Origin: Myxococcus xanthus
GTDB taxonomy: Bacteria; Myxococcota; Myxococcia; Myxococcales; Myxococcaceae
Assembly: GCF_006402735.1 (NCBI RefSeq)
Contig: NZ_CP017174.1
Location: 1,801,001 to 1,865,000, forward strand
Reading direction: 5' to 3'
Length of the DNA stretch: 64,000 nucleotides
The notes under the pieces: generated by a model
The model's input: only the letters and a program-made list of their open reading frames with translations
Told to the model about the DNA's origin: nothing
Databases searched by the model: none
Program-made: the position numbers and the translations under genes
In this document: piece by piece, positions 37,560 to 47,489 of the stretch
Layout of the letters: the number at the start of each line of letters is the position of its first letter
Numbering within the stretch: position 1 is the first letter of the stretch

Positions 37560-38987
37560 ATGCAGGAGCAGCAAGCAGGATTCGAAGCCTTGAAGCGTGG
37601 TGAGTCCGCGCCGTCTCCGTCATTGCGCGTGCTGGATGTGATGGCCCTTACAGTGGGCATCGTCCTGGGGGCAGGCATCTTCAAGGCGCCCTCGCTGGTG
37701 GCCGCGCAGTCCGCCAGTGGTGAGGCCATGCTGCTCACGTGGCTGCTGGGCGGTGTCGCGTCGCTGGTGGGGGCGCTGTGTTACGCGGAGCTGGCCAGCG
37801 CCTGGCCTCACCCGGGCGGGGACTACCACTACCTGTACCGCGCCCTGGGCAAGGGGCCCGCCTTCCTCTTCGCGTGGGCGCGGCTGACCGTCATCCCCAC
37901 CGGCTCCATCGCACTGCTGGCCTTCGTCTTCGGGGACTACGCCACGCAGCTCTTCCCCCTGGGACCGTATTCGTCGCCCGTCTACGCGGCCATGCTGGTG
38001 GTGGGGCTGACGGCGGTGAATATCGCCGGACTTCGGCAGGGGACCCGTACGCAGAACCTGCTCACGGCCCTGGAGGTTCTGGGAGTGGGGGCTGTCGTCA
38101 TCGTGGGGCTGCTGTTCACGCCCGCTCTGGTGCCCGCGGAGGTGGCGCCGACACCGGCCGCGTCGTCGGGGACCGCCTGGGGCCTGGCCATGGTGTTCGT
38201 GCTGCTGACGTACGGCGGCTGGAACGAGGTGGCGTACCTGTCCTCGGAGGTGCGGGGTTCGCGGCGCGCCATTGCGTGGTCTCTGCTGGCGAGCATCGGG
38301 CTGGTGACGGCGCTGTACCTGCTGGTCAACGTGGCGTACCTGCGCGGCCTGGGGCTCGAAGGCATGGCGCGTTCGGAGGCGGTGGCCGCGGACCTGATGC
38401 AGCGCGCGGTGGGCAGCGGGGGCGCGCTGGTGCTGAGCGTCATCATCGCCATCTCCGCGCTGACGTCCGCCAACGCCACGGTGCTGACGGGGGCCCGGAC
38501 CCACTATGCCTTCGGGCGGGACAGCGTGCTGTTCAATGGGCTGGGGCAGTGGCGCGCGAAGTCCAATGGCCCGTCCCGCGCGCTGCTGGTGCAGGGGGCC
38601 ATCTCCCTGGCGTTGGTGGGGCTGGGGACGCTGACGCGTCAGGGCTTCGAGACGATGGTGGAGTACACCGCGCCCGTCTTCTGGCTCTTCTTCCTGCTGA
38701 CGGGCGTGTCGCTGATGGTGCTGCGCGTGCGCGAGCCGGATGCGCCACGGCCGTTCCGCGTGCCGCTGTATCCGCTCACGCCGCTGCTCTTCATCGGCAT
38801 CTGCGCCTACGTCCTCTATTCCAGCCTGGCCTTCACCGGGCTGGGCGCGCTCGCGGGGCTGGCCGTGCTGGGCACGGGCGGCGTGCTGCTCGCCGTGGAG
38901 ACGGCGCGGACCCGCAGGGGCTCGCAGGGTGCCTCCCCCAAGGCCTCTTCTTCTCCCAGATTGCAACGAACGAAGGAGGCGACATGA
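37560..38987 (+). CDS. APC-family amino acid permease
   Basis: The 475-residue protein has twelve predicted membrane segments. The APC hallmark VGIVLGAGIFKAPSLVA lies in the first helix, followed by GALCYAELASAWPHPGGDYHY and, in helix 6, YGGWNEVAYLSSEVRG. These are the substrate-binding helices of the family. Substrate is likely a neutral or basic amino acid. A GTG at 37545 could also serve as start, adding five residues; GGAG lies 10 nt before the ATG. The stop overlaps the methyltransferase start (ATGA). Confidence 0.9.
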   Translation: MQEQQAGFEALKRGESAPSPSLRVLDVMALTVGIVLGAGIFKAPSLVAAQSASGEAMLLTWLLGGVASLVGALCYAELASAWPHPGGDYHYLYRALGKGPAFLFAWARLTVIPTGSIALLAFVFGDYATQLFPLGPYSSPVYAAMLVVGLTAVNIAGLRQGTRTQNLLTALEVLGVGAVVIVGLLFTPALVPAEVAPTPAASSGTAWGLAMVFVLLTYGGWNEVAYLSSEVRGSRRAIAWSLLASIGLVTALYLLVNVAYLRGLGLEGMARSEAVAADLMQRAVGSGGALVLSVIIAISALTSANATVLTGARTHYAFGRDSVLFNGLGQWRAKSNGPSRALLVQGAISLALVGLGTLTRQGFETMVEYTAPVFWLFFLLTGVSLMVLRVREPDAPRPFRVPLYPLTPLLFIGICAYVLYSSLAFTGLGALAGLAVLGTGGVLLAVETARTRRGSQGASPKASSSPRLQRTKEAT

Positions 38988-39589
38988 AGCGAAGGATGAT
39001 GGTTCTCGCGTCCATGGTGGGGATGGCCGCGAACGCCGCGAGTGTCTCGACGGCGCAGCAGACGGTGACGGTGCAGGTTCGCGGCCCATCAGGCGGCGCG
39101 ATTCAGGCACCCGACGTTCCCTTCGTCCCCACACCGGAAGGTGCCGTGGATGGGATGCTGGCATTGGCTGGCGTGAAGCCCGGGGACACTGTCTATGATT
39201 TGGGCAGCGGAGACGGCCGCATCGTCATCTCCGCTGTCCAGAAGCACGGGGCGAAGCACGCCGTGGGCGTGGACATCAACCCGGAGCGCATCGCCGAGGC
39301 CAACCAGAACGCGAGCCAGGCGGGCGTGAAGAACAAGGTGGAGTTCCGCCAGGGAGACCTCTTCGACGCGGACATCAGTGACGCGTCGGTGGTGACGCTC
39401 TACCTGCTGCCCTCCGTCAACGAGCGGCTCAAGTCCAAGCTGCTCTCGGAGCTGAAGCCAGGCACGCGCATCGTGTCGCACAGCTTCGACATGGGGGACT
39501 GGGCGCCGACCAAGACGGTGCAGAGCGAGGGACGGACGCTCTACCTCTGGGTCGTCCCCGAGCGCGGCACGGGCGGCGCGCCCCGCTGA
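38984..39589 (+). CDS. Class I SAM-dependent methyltransferase with signal peptide
   Basis: The 201-residue protein has a cleavable-looking signal peptide, MKRRMMVLASMVGMAANAAS, then a Rossmann methyltransferase core: VYDLGSGDGRIVISAV near residue 68 (motif I, SAM binding), AVGVDINPERI (motif II acidic residue), EFRQGDLFD and SVVTLYLLPSVN. An exported methyltransferase is odd, because SAM is a cytoplasmic cofactor, but such proteins are seen in several Gram-negative groups. It overlaps the permease by 4 nt and ends before a strong terminator. Substrate unknown. Confidence 0.88.
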   Translation: MKRRMMVLASMVGMAANAASVSTAQQTVTVQVRGPSGGAIQAPDVPFVPTPEGAVDGMLALAGVKPGDTVYDLGSGDGRIVISAVQKHGAKHAVGVDINPERIAEANQNASQAGVKNKVEFRQGDLFDADISDASVVTLYLLPSVNERLKSKLLSELKPGTRIVSHSFDMGDWAPTKTVQSEGRTLYLWVVPERGTGGAPR

Positions 39590-39607
39590 GCACGGCTCGA
39601 GGCGCCC

Positions 39608-39641
39608 TGGCCCGGCACCCTCGCGTGGAGGGGCCGGGCCA
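39608..39641. terminator. Strong bidirectional terminator
   Basis: TGGCCCGGC (39608-39616) pairs with GCCGGGCCA (39633-39641), with an inner CCCTC/GAGGG stem and GCGTG loop, giving 14 bp with one bulged A. TTTCG follows. It separates the convergent methyltransferase and aminotransferase genes. Confidence 0.8.
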
Positions 39642-39648
39642 TTTCGCG

Positions 39649-40938
39649 TCAGGGCGCCGGCGGCGGCTGACCCGGCGTGCGCGAGTAGTGGAGCACCATG
39701 GCCTCCAACCGCGACAAGGCCTTCTCCAGCGTCTCCATGGACGGGCCGAAGGACAGGCGTACGTAGCCGCGGAAGCGCGAGGGGCGCGCGCGGCGCTTGC
39801 CGGGATTCACGTCGAAGAACTCACCCGGCACGGCGATGATTTTCTGGTCCAGCGCGGCGCGGAAGAAGCCCATGCCGTCGTTGAGCGGCGGCGGCAGTCC
39901 AGACACGTTGCCCCAGACATAGAAGGTGCCGTCCGGCGCGCGGTCCGTGCGGATGCCGATGCGCTCCAGCCGGGAGTGGAAGCGGTCCCGCTTCTCCCGG
40001 AAGGCGTTGTGGATGGCCATCGTCTCCGCCACCACGGGTTCCTCCTGGAGGAGTTGAATCGCCGCGCGCTGGAGCGGCCGGCTGCCACCGCCATCCAGGA
40101 AGCTGCCCGCGCTGGAGACGGCCTCGATGACCTGACGCGGCCCCACCGTCCACGTCATGCGCCAGCCCGGGTAGCGCCAGTTCTTCGTGAAGCCGTCGAA
40201 CAAGACCACCGGGTCCTTGTTCACGTCCTCCACGTAGCGGGCGGCGCTCTCCACCGGCAGGTGCCCGGGGCGGCCCGTCCAGATGTAGTGTGAATAGAAC
40301 TCGTCGACGAGCAACGAGCACTCGTGCTCGCGGGCCACGCTCACCCAGCGCGCCATCTCCTCGCCGTGCACCAGCTTGCCGGTGGGGTTGCAGGGGTTGG
40401 AGAAGAGCAGCGCCGACAGGCCGCGGCCCTGCACCTCGCGCCGCAAGTCCTCCGCGGTGAAGGCATAGCCGCGCTCACCCTCCAGGAGGATGGGGATGGC
40501 GGTGAACGCCTTGAAGACGTCCAGCAGCTCCTCGTAGGCCGTGTAGTCCGGCAGGAAGTGGCCCAGGTTGACGGCGCCCAGGCTGGCCGCGGCGCGGGTG
40601 AGCGCCGCGCGGCCACCGCCGGACAGGCTCACGTTCTCCGCGCTGTACTGGCTGGGCATGCCCCGGCGGTAGAGCCGGTTGTAGAGGCTGGCGATGGACT
40701 CGCGCACCTCCCAGAGACCGGCGACGGGGGCGTACTCCATGTCGGCCACGTCGATGGTGACCTGGTTCAGCCGGGGCGGCGCGCGGGGGAGGTCTCCCGT
40801 CTCCGGCTGGCCCTGGCCCAGGTTGCACCACTCCGGGTCGCTGGAGCGGTAGCCGCGGCGGGAGGCCTCGGCGGTGACGAAGATGACGCCGGTGCGGGGC
40901 ACGGCGCGGAATGCCGGAAGGGGAACGTCGTCGCTCAC
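39649..40938 (-). CDS. PLP-dependent aminotransferase, class I/II
   Basis: The 429-residue protein has the fold-type I features: NPCNPTGK near residue 180, LLVDEFYSHYIW with the Asp that contacts the PLP ring, and the Schiff-base lysine in FDGFTKNWRYPGWRMTW near 246. GPSMETLEKALSRLE is the usual C-terminal helix. Substrate is not clear; the N-terminal CNLGQGQPETG resembles the aspartate/alanine aminotransferase group. It runs alone; the next gene on the strand is 54 nt away. Confidence 0.9.
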   Translation of the reverse strand: MSDDVPLPAFRAVPRTGVIFVTAEASRRGYRSSDPEWCNLGQGQPETGDLPRAPPRLNQVTIDVADMEYAPVAGLWEVRESIASLYNRLYRRGMPSQYSAENVSLSGGGRAALTRAAASLGAVNLGHFLPDYTAYEELLDVFKAFTAIPILLEGERGYAFTAEDLRREVQGRGLSALLFSNPCNPTGKLVHGEEMARWVSVAREHECSLLVDEFYSHYIWTGRPGHLPVESAARYVEDVNKDPVVLFDGFTKNWRYPGWRMTWTVGPRQVIEAVSSAGSFLDGGGSRPLQRAAIQLLQEEPVVAETMAIHNAFREKRDRFHSRLERIGIRTDRAPDGTFYVWGNVSGLPPPLNDGMGFFRAALDQKIIAVPGEFFDVNPGKRRARPSRFRGYVRLSFGPSMETLEKALSRLEAMVLHYSRTPGQPPPAP

Positions 40939-40992
40939 GGCGTCACACCCTAGCGGAAGTCCGCGCCGTGCGCGCTGCCTCCGCGCGCCCGC

Positions 40993-41799
40993 TCAGCGGA
41001 CGATGGGCACCGTCACCGGCTCCAGGTCGTCGACCGTCACCTCGGCCTTGCCCAGGCGCCACAGGACGGGCTGGAAGCGGGCTTCCACGCGCCGCCCGTC
41101 CGCCGTCTCCAGCACCGCGGTGCCTTCCTTCGGCAGGTATTCGCCCACCTCGTAGTGCAGCCCCGTCAGCGTGAGGCGGTCGGTGCCATGAGGGCCCGTC
41201 AGCTCGCCCGGACCATCCAGCACCAGCGACGTGCCACCAATCACGGGCATGCCGGCTCGCATGCCCACACGGCCATCGACGCGGAACGTGTGGCCCTGCC
41301 GTCCAGGGACGCCGCCTTGCACGTTCGCCCACAGGCGCGTCTCGTCGCCGCAGGTGCCGTAGCCCACCTCCGCCTGGAGCGGGTGTCCGTCCACCGTCAG
41401 TCCGCGCAGGTCCGCCTCCACCTCCATGAGGTCCTCGCCGCCGCGGTAGAGGAACGCGGCCTGGCCGGCGAAGCGCAGGCCGTGCACGTCACAGCCGCCT
41501 TCATCGAAGGTGAGCACCACGCGGTCCGTTACGCTGTCATGGGGCTCCACCGCGGCGCGGGCGCAGGCCCACCGCTTGCGCACGTCATGCGCGGCGGTGC
41601 TGAGGAAGGCGCGCCGAGGCTCACCGCAGGTGTACACGGGCAGCACGCCCAGGGCTTCCAGCGCGCCGCGCACCTGATGCGAGGCCGCCACCACGCGCTC
41701 CACGCGCTGACGGGCGGCGTCCACTTCTTCCTGCGTGGGGGCGCCGCCGCCACAGGCAGTGACGAGGACGGTGAGGGCAAGACAGGTGATGCGTCGCAT
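40993..41799 (-). CDS. Hypothetical lipoprotein
   Basis: The 268-residue protein starts MRRITCLALTVLVTAC, a lipoprotein signal with lipobox VTAC and Cys16, then GGGAPTQEE. GGAG lies 7 nt before the ATG at 41799, which sets the start against a longer open frame. The mature part has a short helix (VDAARQRVERVVAASHQVR) then a beta-rich domain with cysteines in YTCGEPRR, RWACARAA, EGGCDVHG and GTCGDE, likely two disulfides. I do not recognise a family. Confidence 0.78.
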   Translation of the reverse strand: MRRITCLALTVLVTACGGGAPTQEEVDAARQRVERVVAASHQVRGALEALGVLPVYTCGEPRRAFLSTAAHDVRKRWACARAAVEPHDSVTDRVVLTFDEGGCDVHGLRFAGQAAFLYRGGEDLMEVEADLRGLTVDGHPLQAEVGYGTCGDETRLWANVQGGVPGRQGHTFRVDGRVGMRAGMPVIGGTSLVLDGPGELTGPHGTDRLTLTGLHYEVGEYLPKEGTAVLETADGRRVEARFQPVLWRLGKAEVTVDDLEPVTVPIVR

Positions 41800-41975
41800 G
41801 GGCGCTTCTCCAGGGGTTGCACGGCACCGCGGCTTCGCGGTGAGACATACCCCGTGGAGAGCAACCCTCATGCCCAGCGCAACCTCGCGAGAACACGAGG
41901 CGCGGCCGGGACAGGGCCCGGGATGTGCGTGCAGCGTGGTGCACAGCCCCGGCGGGCCCGTCCGGGTAAGGCGGT

Positions 41976-42452
41976 TCAGCCTTCGAGCGAAGCGCGCAGG
42001 AACCACGCATGCTTCTCGAATTCGGTGATGATGTCCGTGGTGAGGCCCTCGGAGTCCGAGTCCCCGTTCTCGATGAAGAGCGCGCGGCTCTTCCGCAGGC
42101 CATCCAGGTAGATTTCGATGCGCTCGGCCAGCAGCTTCACGTGCTCCATGTCGCGCGTCGTCTCCTGCGGATACTCCGGCAGGTGGCTCGCCTTGCCCAC
42201 GTGGCGGCTGGTGCCGTAGGCCTTGCCACCCAGCGTCACCGCGCGCTCGGCGATGGAGTCGTTGTGCGTGGCCAGGCTCACCGCGAACGTCTCGAACAGC
42301 GGGTGGAGCGAGGCGAACTGCGGACCCTTGATGTTCCAGTGCGCGACCTTGATTTGCGAGTGCAGGTCGAGCCCGTCCGCGAGCCGCTCGTTGAGCGATT
42401 CAGCGATGGCGGCGCGGGTCTTCTCGGGCAGGGGGCTGGGGCTGCGGTACAT
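41976..42452 (-). CDS. dps: Dps-like DNA starvation/stationary-phase ferritin
   Basis: The 158-residue protein has the inter-subunit ferroxidase signature of Dps: HWNIKGPQF (His38) and LHPLFE (His50), then NDSIAERAV (Asp65, Glu69). Dps dodecamers oxidise iron with peroxide and protect DNA. An AAGGAAG lies before the ATG at 42452, which decides the start. It is followed upstream by the ahpCD operon, and a terminator separates the two. Together with hemerythrin and peroxidase genes it makes this a stress-defence region. Confidence 0.92.
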   Translation of the reverse strand: MYRSPSPLPEKTRAAIAESLNERLADGLDLHSQIKVAHWNIKGPQFASLHPLFETFAVSLATHNDSIAERAVTLGGKAYGTSRHVGKASHLPEYPQETTRDMEHVKLLAERIEIYLDGLRKSRALFIENGDSDSEGLTTDIITEFEKHAWFLRASLEG

Positions 42453-42510
42453 GGTGTCTTCCTTTCGGCTGTGTGTTGGTCGGTGTCGGCAGGTTGGATG
42501 CGTGGCGGGC

Positions 42511-42550
42511 AAAAAGGGAGCGCCCCCCGGTGTTTCCACCGGAGGGCGCT
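42511..42550 (-). terminator. Rho-independent terminator of the ahpC-ahpD operon
   Basis: On the minus strand AGCGCCCTCCGGTG (from 42550) pairs with CACCGGGGGGCGCT through a GAAA tetraloop, 14 pairs including one G-U, followed by CCC and five Ts (42515-42511). It starts 34 nt after the ahpD stop. This is the clearest terminator in the window. Confidence 0.92.
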
Positions 42551-42583
42551 TGAAACTTCGGCGATGCCTCGCGACAGAGGGGC

Positions 42584-43108
42584 TTAAGACTCCAGCCCCA
42601 CCGCCGCCGCGTTGATGACCGACGCGATGCGAACCGCGTCGTGCACCTGGTCCTCGGAGAGACCGCCTTCAAGGACGATCTTCTCGTGGGACTGCATGCA
42701 CATCTCGCAGCCGTTGATGGCGCTGACGGCGAGGCAGACCAGCTCGAAGTCCACCTTGTTCGTCAGCACCTGCGCGAGCCGGTTCATCCGCAGTCCGGCG
42801 CGCTTGGTCGAGTAGGACTCCTTCCCGATCATGTGCCGGAAGCGGTAGTACACATTGTTCATCGCCATCAACGACGCCGCCGCACGCGCGTCCTCGATGA
42901 CAGGCTCGGGATTCGCGAGGGCCTTCTTCGCCTCGTTGAGCATGGCCTCCTTCAGCCGCTCATTCCGAGCGGCGAAGGCGCATGCCACGGCAACACCCCA
43001 ACGCTGCTCCGCGGTGAGGCTGCCACCTTCCAGGACACCCTGGAGGTTGAGGCGGGTGTCCTTGTGGGAGTCCGCGAGTTCAGAGCGGACGACTTCGAGC
43101 GAGGCCAT
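42584..43108 (-). CDS. ahpD: Alkylhydroperoxidase AhpD (CMD family)
   Basis: The 174-residue protein has the AhpD active site NGCEMCMQSHE: redox cysteines Cys134 and Cys137 with His141. AhpD reduces AhpC, linking it to dihydrolipoamide in known systems. The N-terminal domain ALAVACAFAARNERL-type helices match the two-domain AhpD. It follows ahpC by 6 nt, so both are cotranscribed leftward, ending at the terminator at 42511. Confidence 0.93.
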   Translation of the reverse strand: MASLEVVRSELADSHKDTRLNLQGVLEGGSLTAEQRWGVAVACAFAARNERLKEAMLNEAKKALANPEPVIEDARAAASLMAMNNVYYRFRHMIGKESYSTKRAGLRMNRLAQVLTNKVDFELVCLAVSAINGCEMCMQSHEKIVLEGGLSEDQVHDAVRIASVINAAAVGLES

Positions 43109-43114
43109 GGTGGA

Positions 43115-43669
43115 TTACCCCGCCTTCGACAGCTTCTGGGTGAGGGTCTCCTCACCCTTGGTCCAGTTGCAGGGGCACAGCTCGTCCGTCTGGAGCGCGT
43201 CCAGCGTGCGAACCGTCTCGGAGACGTTGCGGCCCACGGACAGGTCGTTGACCGTCACGTGGCGGATGATGCCCTCGGGGTCCGCGATGAACGTCGCGCG
43301 GAGGGCCACGCCCTCCTCCTTGTGGAGGATGCCCAGCGCGTTGCACAGCTCGTGCTTCAGGTCCGCCAGCATCGGGAAGGGCAGGTTCTTCAGGTCCGGG
43401 TGGTGCGTGCGCCACGCGTGGTGCACGAACTCGCTGTCGGTGCTCAGGCCGAGGACCTGCGCGTCACGGTCAGCGAAGTCCTTGTTCTTCTTGCCGAACT
43501 CCGCGATCTCCGTGGGGCAGATGAAGGTGAAGTCCTTCGGCCACGCGAACAGGACCAGCCACTTGCCCTTGTAGGTCTCGTTCGTGATGTCCTGGAACTC
43601 CTTGCCCTTCTCCAGGGACACGGTGGCCTTCACCTTGAAGTTCGGGATCTTGTCGCCAACGGTCAGCAT
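43115..43669 (-). CDS. ahpC: Peroxiredoxin AhpC
   Basis: The 184-residue typical 2-Cys peroxiredoxin has the peroxidatic Cys51 in TFICPTEIAEF and the resolving cysteine at 165 or 167 in DELCPCNWT. It reduces hydrogen peroxide and organic hydroperoxides. ahpD is 6 nt downstream and is the likely reductant. Its 5' region (43670-44506) is long, and copy 1 of a palindromic repeat lies 157 bp upstream of the ATG, a candidate operator for peroxide control. Confidence 0.95.
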   Translation of the reverse strand: MLTVGDKIPNFKVKATVSLEKGKEFQDITNETYKGKWLVLFAWPKDFTFICPTEIAEFGKKNKDFADRDAQVLGLSTDSEFVHHAWRTHHPDLKNLPFPMLADLKHELCNALGILHKEEGVALRATFIADPEGIIRHVTVNDLSVGRNVSETVRTLDALQTDELCPCNWTKGEETLTQKLSKAG

Positions 43670-43825
43670 TACGGCTCCTTGGGATGGGGGCCCGGCGGTG
43701 AGCCGACCCCAGTGAATGGGTTCTGTCCTACCGCTTAGCAGTTACCGTGCCAGAACATCGAATCAATGATTCCAAGGGGTTGGATTTCACCCCTGCTGGG
43801 TCGGTGCCGCTGGGCCGGTGTCTAA

Positions 43826-43859
43826 CGAAATCTCGGTGCGTCTCGCCACTGCAATTTCG
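43826..43859. repeat. Palindromic repeat, copy 1
   Basis: The 34-bp element starts CGAAATCTCGGTGC and ends CACTGCAATTTCG, so its outer arms CGAAAT/ATTTCG form an inverted repeat, with GTG/CAC inside. It is followed by GTGGA. It lies 157 bp from the ahpC start. The second copy is at 44450. See the finding for the role proposed. Confidence 0.75.
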
Positions 43860-43887
43860 GTGGATCGACGAGCCGGGTGGAGACTGG

Positions 43888-43910
43888 CCGCTCGTGACCC
43901 TCACGAGCGG
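43888..43910. other. Perfect 9-bp hairpin
   Basis: CCGCTCGTG (43888-43896) pairs with CACGAGCGG (43902-43910) around a 5-nt loop ACCCT. It lies 24 bp to the right of repeat copy 1. No T-run follows on either strand, so a structured RNA or protein site is as likely as a terminator. Confidence 0.5.
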
Positions 43911-44139
43911 GCGGAAAATACGAGAAGCTTCAGGTGGTTGCATCCTCTGCGGCCGGGCAACGGCTCGAATGTGCGGCCGCGAACGCGTGCTCCGTTCACC
44001 TACAACAGGCGACTGAGTGTTGACGCGGTGCGTTATGTTCGAACCCCGGCTTGCCTCGGCGGCAGGGTGACGGAGGACGGGGTGCTTAAAGGTGAGGAGA
44101 ACCTCAGCGTGGTGACGCGCGCCTCGCCGTCGGAGGGAT

Positions 44140-44277
44140 TCCGGTGGTGGCCTCGGCGCCATTCGTCAGCAGGGCCACGCCGCCGCTGGCGACGGTGTCA
44201 TCGCCCGCGACAATCGTCTGGCTGCTCCAGCCTGTCTGGGCCTGTGCGAAGTACTCCAGGTTGGGAGCGCCCAACGG
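44140..44277 (-). pseudogene. Possible remnant of a secreted repeat protein
   Basis: The minus-strand frame reads LGAPNLEYFAQAQTGWSSQT, then IVAGDDTVASGGVALLTNG, which has the look of a beta-rich secreted-protein repeat rather than random high-GC sequence. It has no start codon with a ribosome site nearby, and the sequence on either side in the same frame looks non-coding. It may be a decayed gene fragment. Low confidence. Confidence 0.25.
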
Positions 44278-44449
44278 GTGATGAAGAAGTTGCGGCAATG
44301 ACTCGCAGCCAGTGCATGGCGCGATGCGCTCGGGGTGCCGGTGGGAAACGGCCGAGCGGGCCTCCCCCGAATGTTCAAAAGAATCTCTTTGTATTCCGGG
44401 GGTTGCGACGGATCTTCTGGCCTGGAGCGGTTGCTTGGACGGTGGGCCA

Positions 44450-44482
44450 CGAAATCTCGGTGCCTGCCGCACTGCAATTTCG
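44450..44482. repeat. Palindromic repeat, copy 2
   Basis: The 33-bp copy repeats both ends of copy 1 (CGAAATCTCGGTGC, CACTGCAATTTCG, then GTGGA) with a changed and one-base-shorter centre, CTGCCG. It ends 24 bp before the ATG of the GAF-AAA-Fis regulator, close enough to overlap its promoter; TATTAT at 44492-44497 could be a -10 element. Confidence 0.75.
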
Positions 44483-44506
44483 GTGGAACGCTATTATTTC
44501 GTAGGC

Positions 44507-46102
<1,596 letters not shown>

Positions 46103-46111
46103 GCCTTGGAG

Positions 46112-46134
46112 CCGCGCGCCTAGGAGACGCGCGG
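46112..46134. terminator. Hairpin between convergent genes
   Basis: CCGCGCG (46112-46118) and CGCGCGG (46128-46134) make a 7-bp stem with a 9-nt loop that includes the stop codon of the leftward unknown gene. It lies 10 nt after the regulator's stop. Confidence 0.5.
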
Positions 46135-47484
46135 TGCCGAGGGCGCCACCGGGTAGGTGCCCCGCTGACCGAACGGCGGGTCGAACAGCGCCGGGTCCGA
46201 CTGCCGCGAGCGGAAGAGGTCGACGATGTAGTTCATCCGCTGGTCCAGCTTGCTCCAGTCCTTCGCCCCGGAGCCCTTGAGGCTGTCCTGGCTCTTGTCG
46301 AGCTGGCCCAGCAGCGCGCGCAGCTCGGGGTTTTCGACGGAGCGCAGGTGCGGCGGGAAGAGCGTCGACTCCATGCCCGGAGGCGGCGGCAAATCATTGC
46401 CCAGCTTCAGCGCGCTTCCAGGAACGGCCAGCTTCATCATGTGCTCGGTGGCGACGCGGCGGAACACGTTCGCCACACCATCCACCACGGGGTTCAGCGC
46501 CGCGTCCACCAGGCCCGTCTTCAAGGCCGCCTTGCCCGCGAGGTTGGCGGGGAAGGGGAGCGCATTGATTTGCGCCTCGACGGTCTGCTTGAGGATGTCG
46601 CGGAAGGTGTCCTTCACCGGCGAGTTGAGCGCCTTCTCGACGTAGGGCTGGAGCTGCGTCTGCTCGTGCAGACCCACCTTGTCGTTGGCCAGGAGCATCA
46701 GCTCGGCCTTCTTGTTCGGGTCCTTCTCGAACATGGCCTGGGCGTAGTGGCCGAAGGACTCCTTCAGCAGCGGCTTGTCCGCGGGGAAGCCGCTCAGGTA
46801 CTGCTCCACCTTGGCGGCGTCGTATTGGGTGTCGCCCTGGAAGGTCTCCACGAAGCGGGCGAACTCCTGGCCCACCTCCTCGAACACCAGCTTGTTGCCG
46901 TCGGCGATGGCCTTGCTGACGTTCTGGAGCGCCTGATTGCCCGCCGAGGCGATGTCAGCCAGCGGCAGCGAGGGGAGGCCCAGCTTGCGCAGCAGGTCGT
47001 CCACCTTGGACATCGGCCCCATGACGCCGTCGGCGCCCTTGAGCGCGTCCGTGAAGAACTTGGGCATGTCCTCGCCACGGATGCTCACGCCGGCTTGCTT
47101 CGAGGCCCAGGTCGCGAAGGTGGACCAGTTGGCGTTCTCCGTGCCCAGCAGCTGCCCCATGGCGTTGGACAGGTCCGAATAGCCCTGGGTAATCGCATGG
47201 TTGCGCGCCACCGGGTCCTGCATGGCGGCGATGTTCCGCACGTCCGCGGCGGTGGGATAGCTGCCCGGCGCGACGCTCGGGCCGCGCGCCAGGGCCGCGG
47301 GGGCATTCAGCGCCACGGGCTGTTGCCGGGTGGGCGGGGACTCGAACTGGGACACCCCGGACATGCCGGGCCGGGTCACCTGGGCCTTGGCCTGGGGTTT
47401 GACCTCGTTGCGAGCGGGGCGGGGCGGCTCGCGGAGCTCGGTGGGACGGGCGGGGGCGCGGGAACCGATTCTTGGGGGACTCAT
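46120..47484 (-). CDS. Unknown protein, tandem paralogue A
   Basis: The 454-residue protein is a paralogue of the gene just upstream (47490-48875), about 75 percent alike by eye. The first 70 residues are Pro/Arg/Ala-rich and disordered. Conserved features follow: GSYPTAADVRNIAAMQDP, then GTENANWSTFATWASKQAG, DMPKFFTDALKG, GNKLVFEEVGQEFARFVETF, FPADKPLLKESFGHYAQAMF and LPPPPGMESTLFPPHLRSVE. It has no signal peptide or membrane segment and is likely helical. I do not recognise the family. Its start codon lies 5 nt after the stop of paralogue B, with only AGAAG as ribosome site. Confidence 0.75.
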   Translation of the reverse strand: MSPPRIGSRAPARPTELREPPRPARNEVKPQAKAQVTRPGMSGVSQFESPPTRQQPVALNAPAALARGPSVAPGSYPTAADVRNIAAMQDPVARNHAITQGYSDLSNAMGQLLGTENANWSTFATWASKQAGVSIRGEDMPKFFTDALKGADGVMGPMSKVDDLLRKLGLPSLPLADIASAGNQALQNVSKAIADGNKLVFEEVGQEFARFVETFQGDTQYDAAKVEQYLSGFPADKPLLKESFGHYAQAMFEKDPNKKAELMLLANDKVGLHEQTQLQPYVEKALNSPVKDTFRDILKQTVEAQINALPFPANLAGKAALKTGLVDAALNPVVDGVANVFRRVATEHMMKLAVPGSALKLGNDLPPPPGMESTLFPPHLRSVENPELRALLGQLDKSQDSLKGSGAKDWSKLDQRMNYIVDLFRSRQSDPALFDPPFGQRGTYPVAPSAPRVS

Positions 47485-47489
47485 CTTCT

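Larger units (their letters stand above)
43670..44506. other. Long intergenic region with repeats and a hairpin
   Basis: No convincing gene is seen in this 837-bp stretch between ahpC and the divergent GAF-AAA-Fis regulator. Open frames present lack ribosome sites and family sequence. It holds two copies of a 33-34 bp palindromic repeat, a perfect 9-bp hairpin, and a possible gene remnant on the minus strand. A small RNA gene is possible. Confidence 0.6.
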
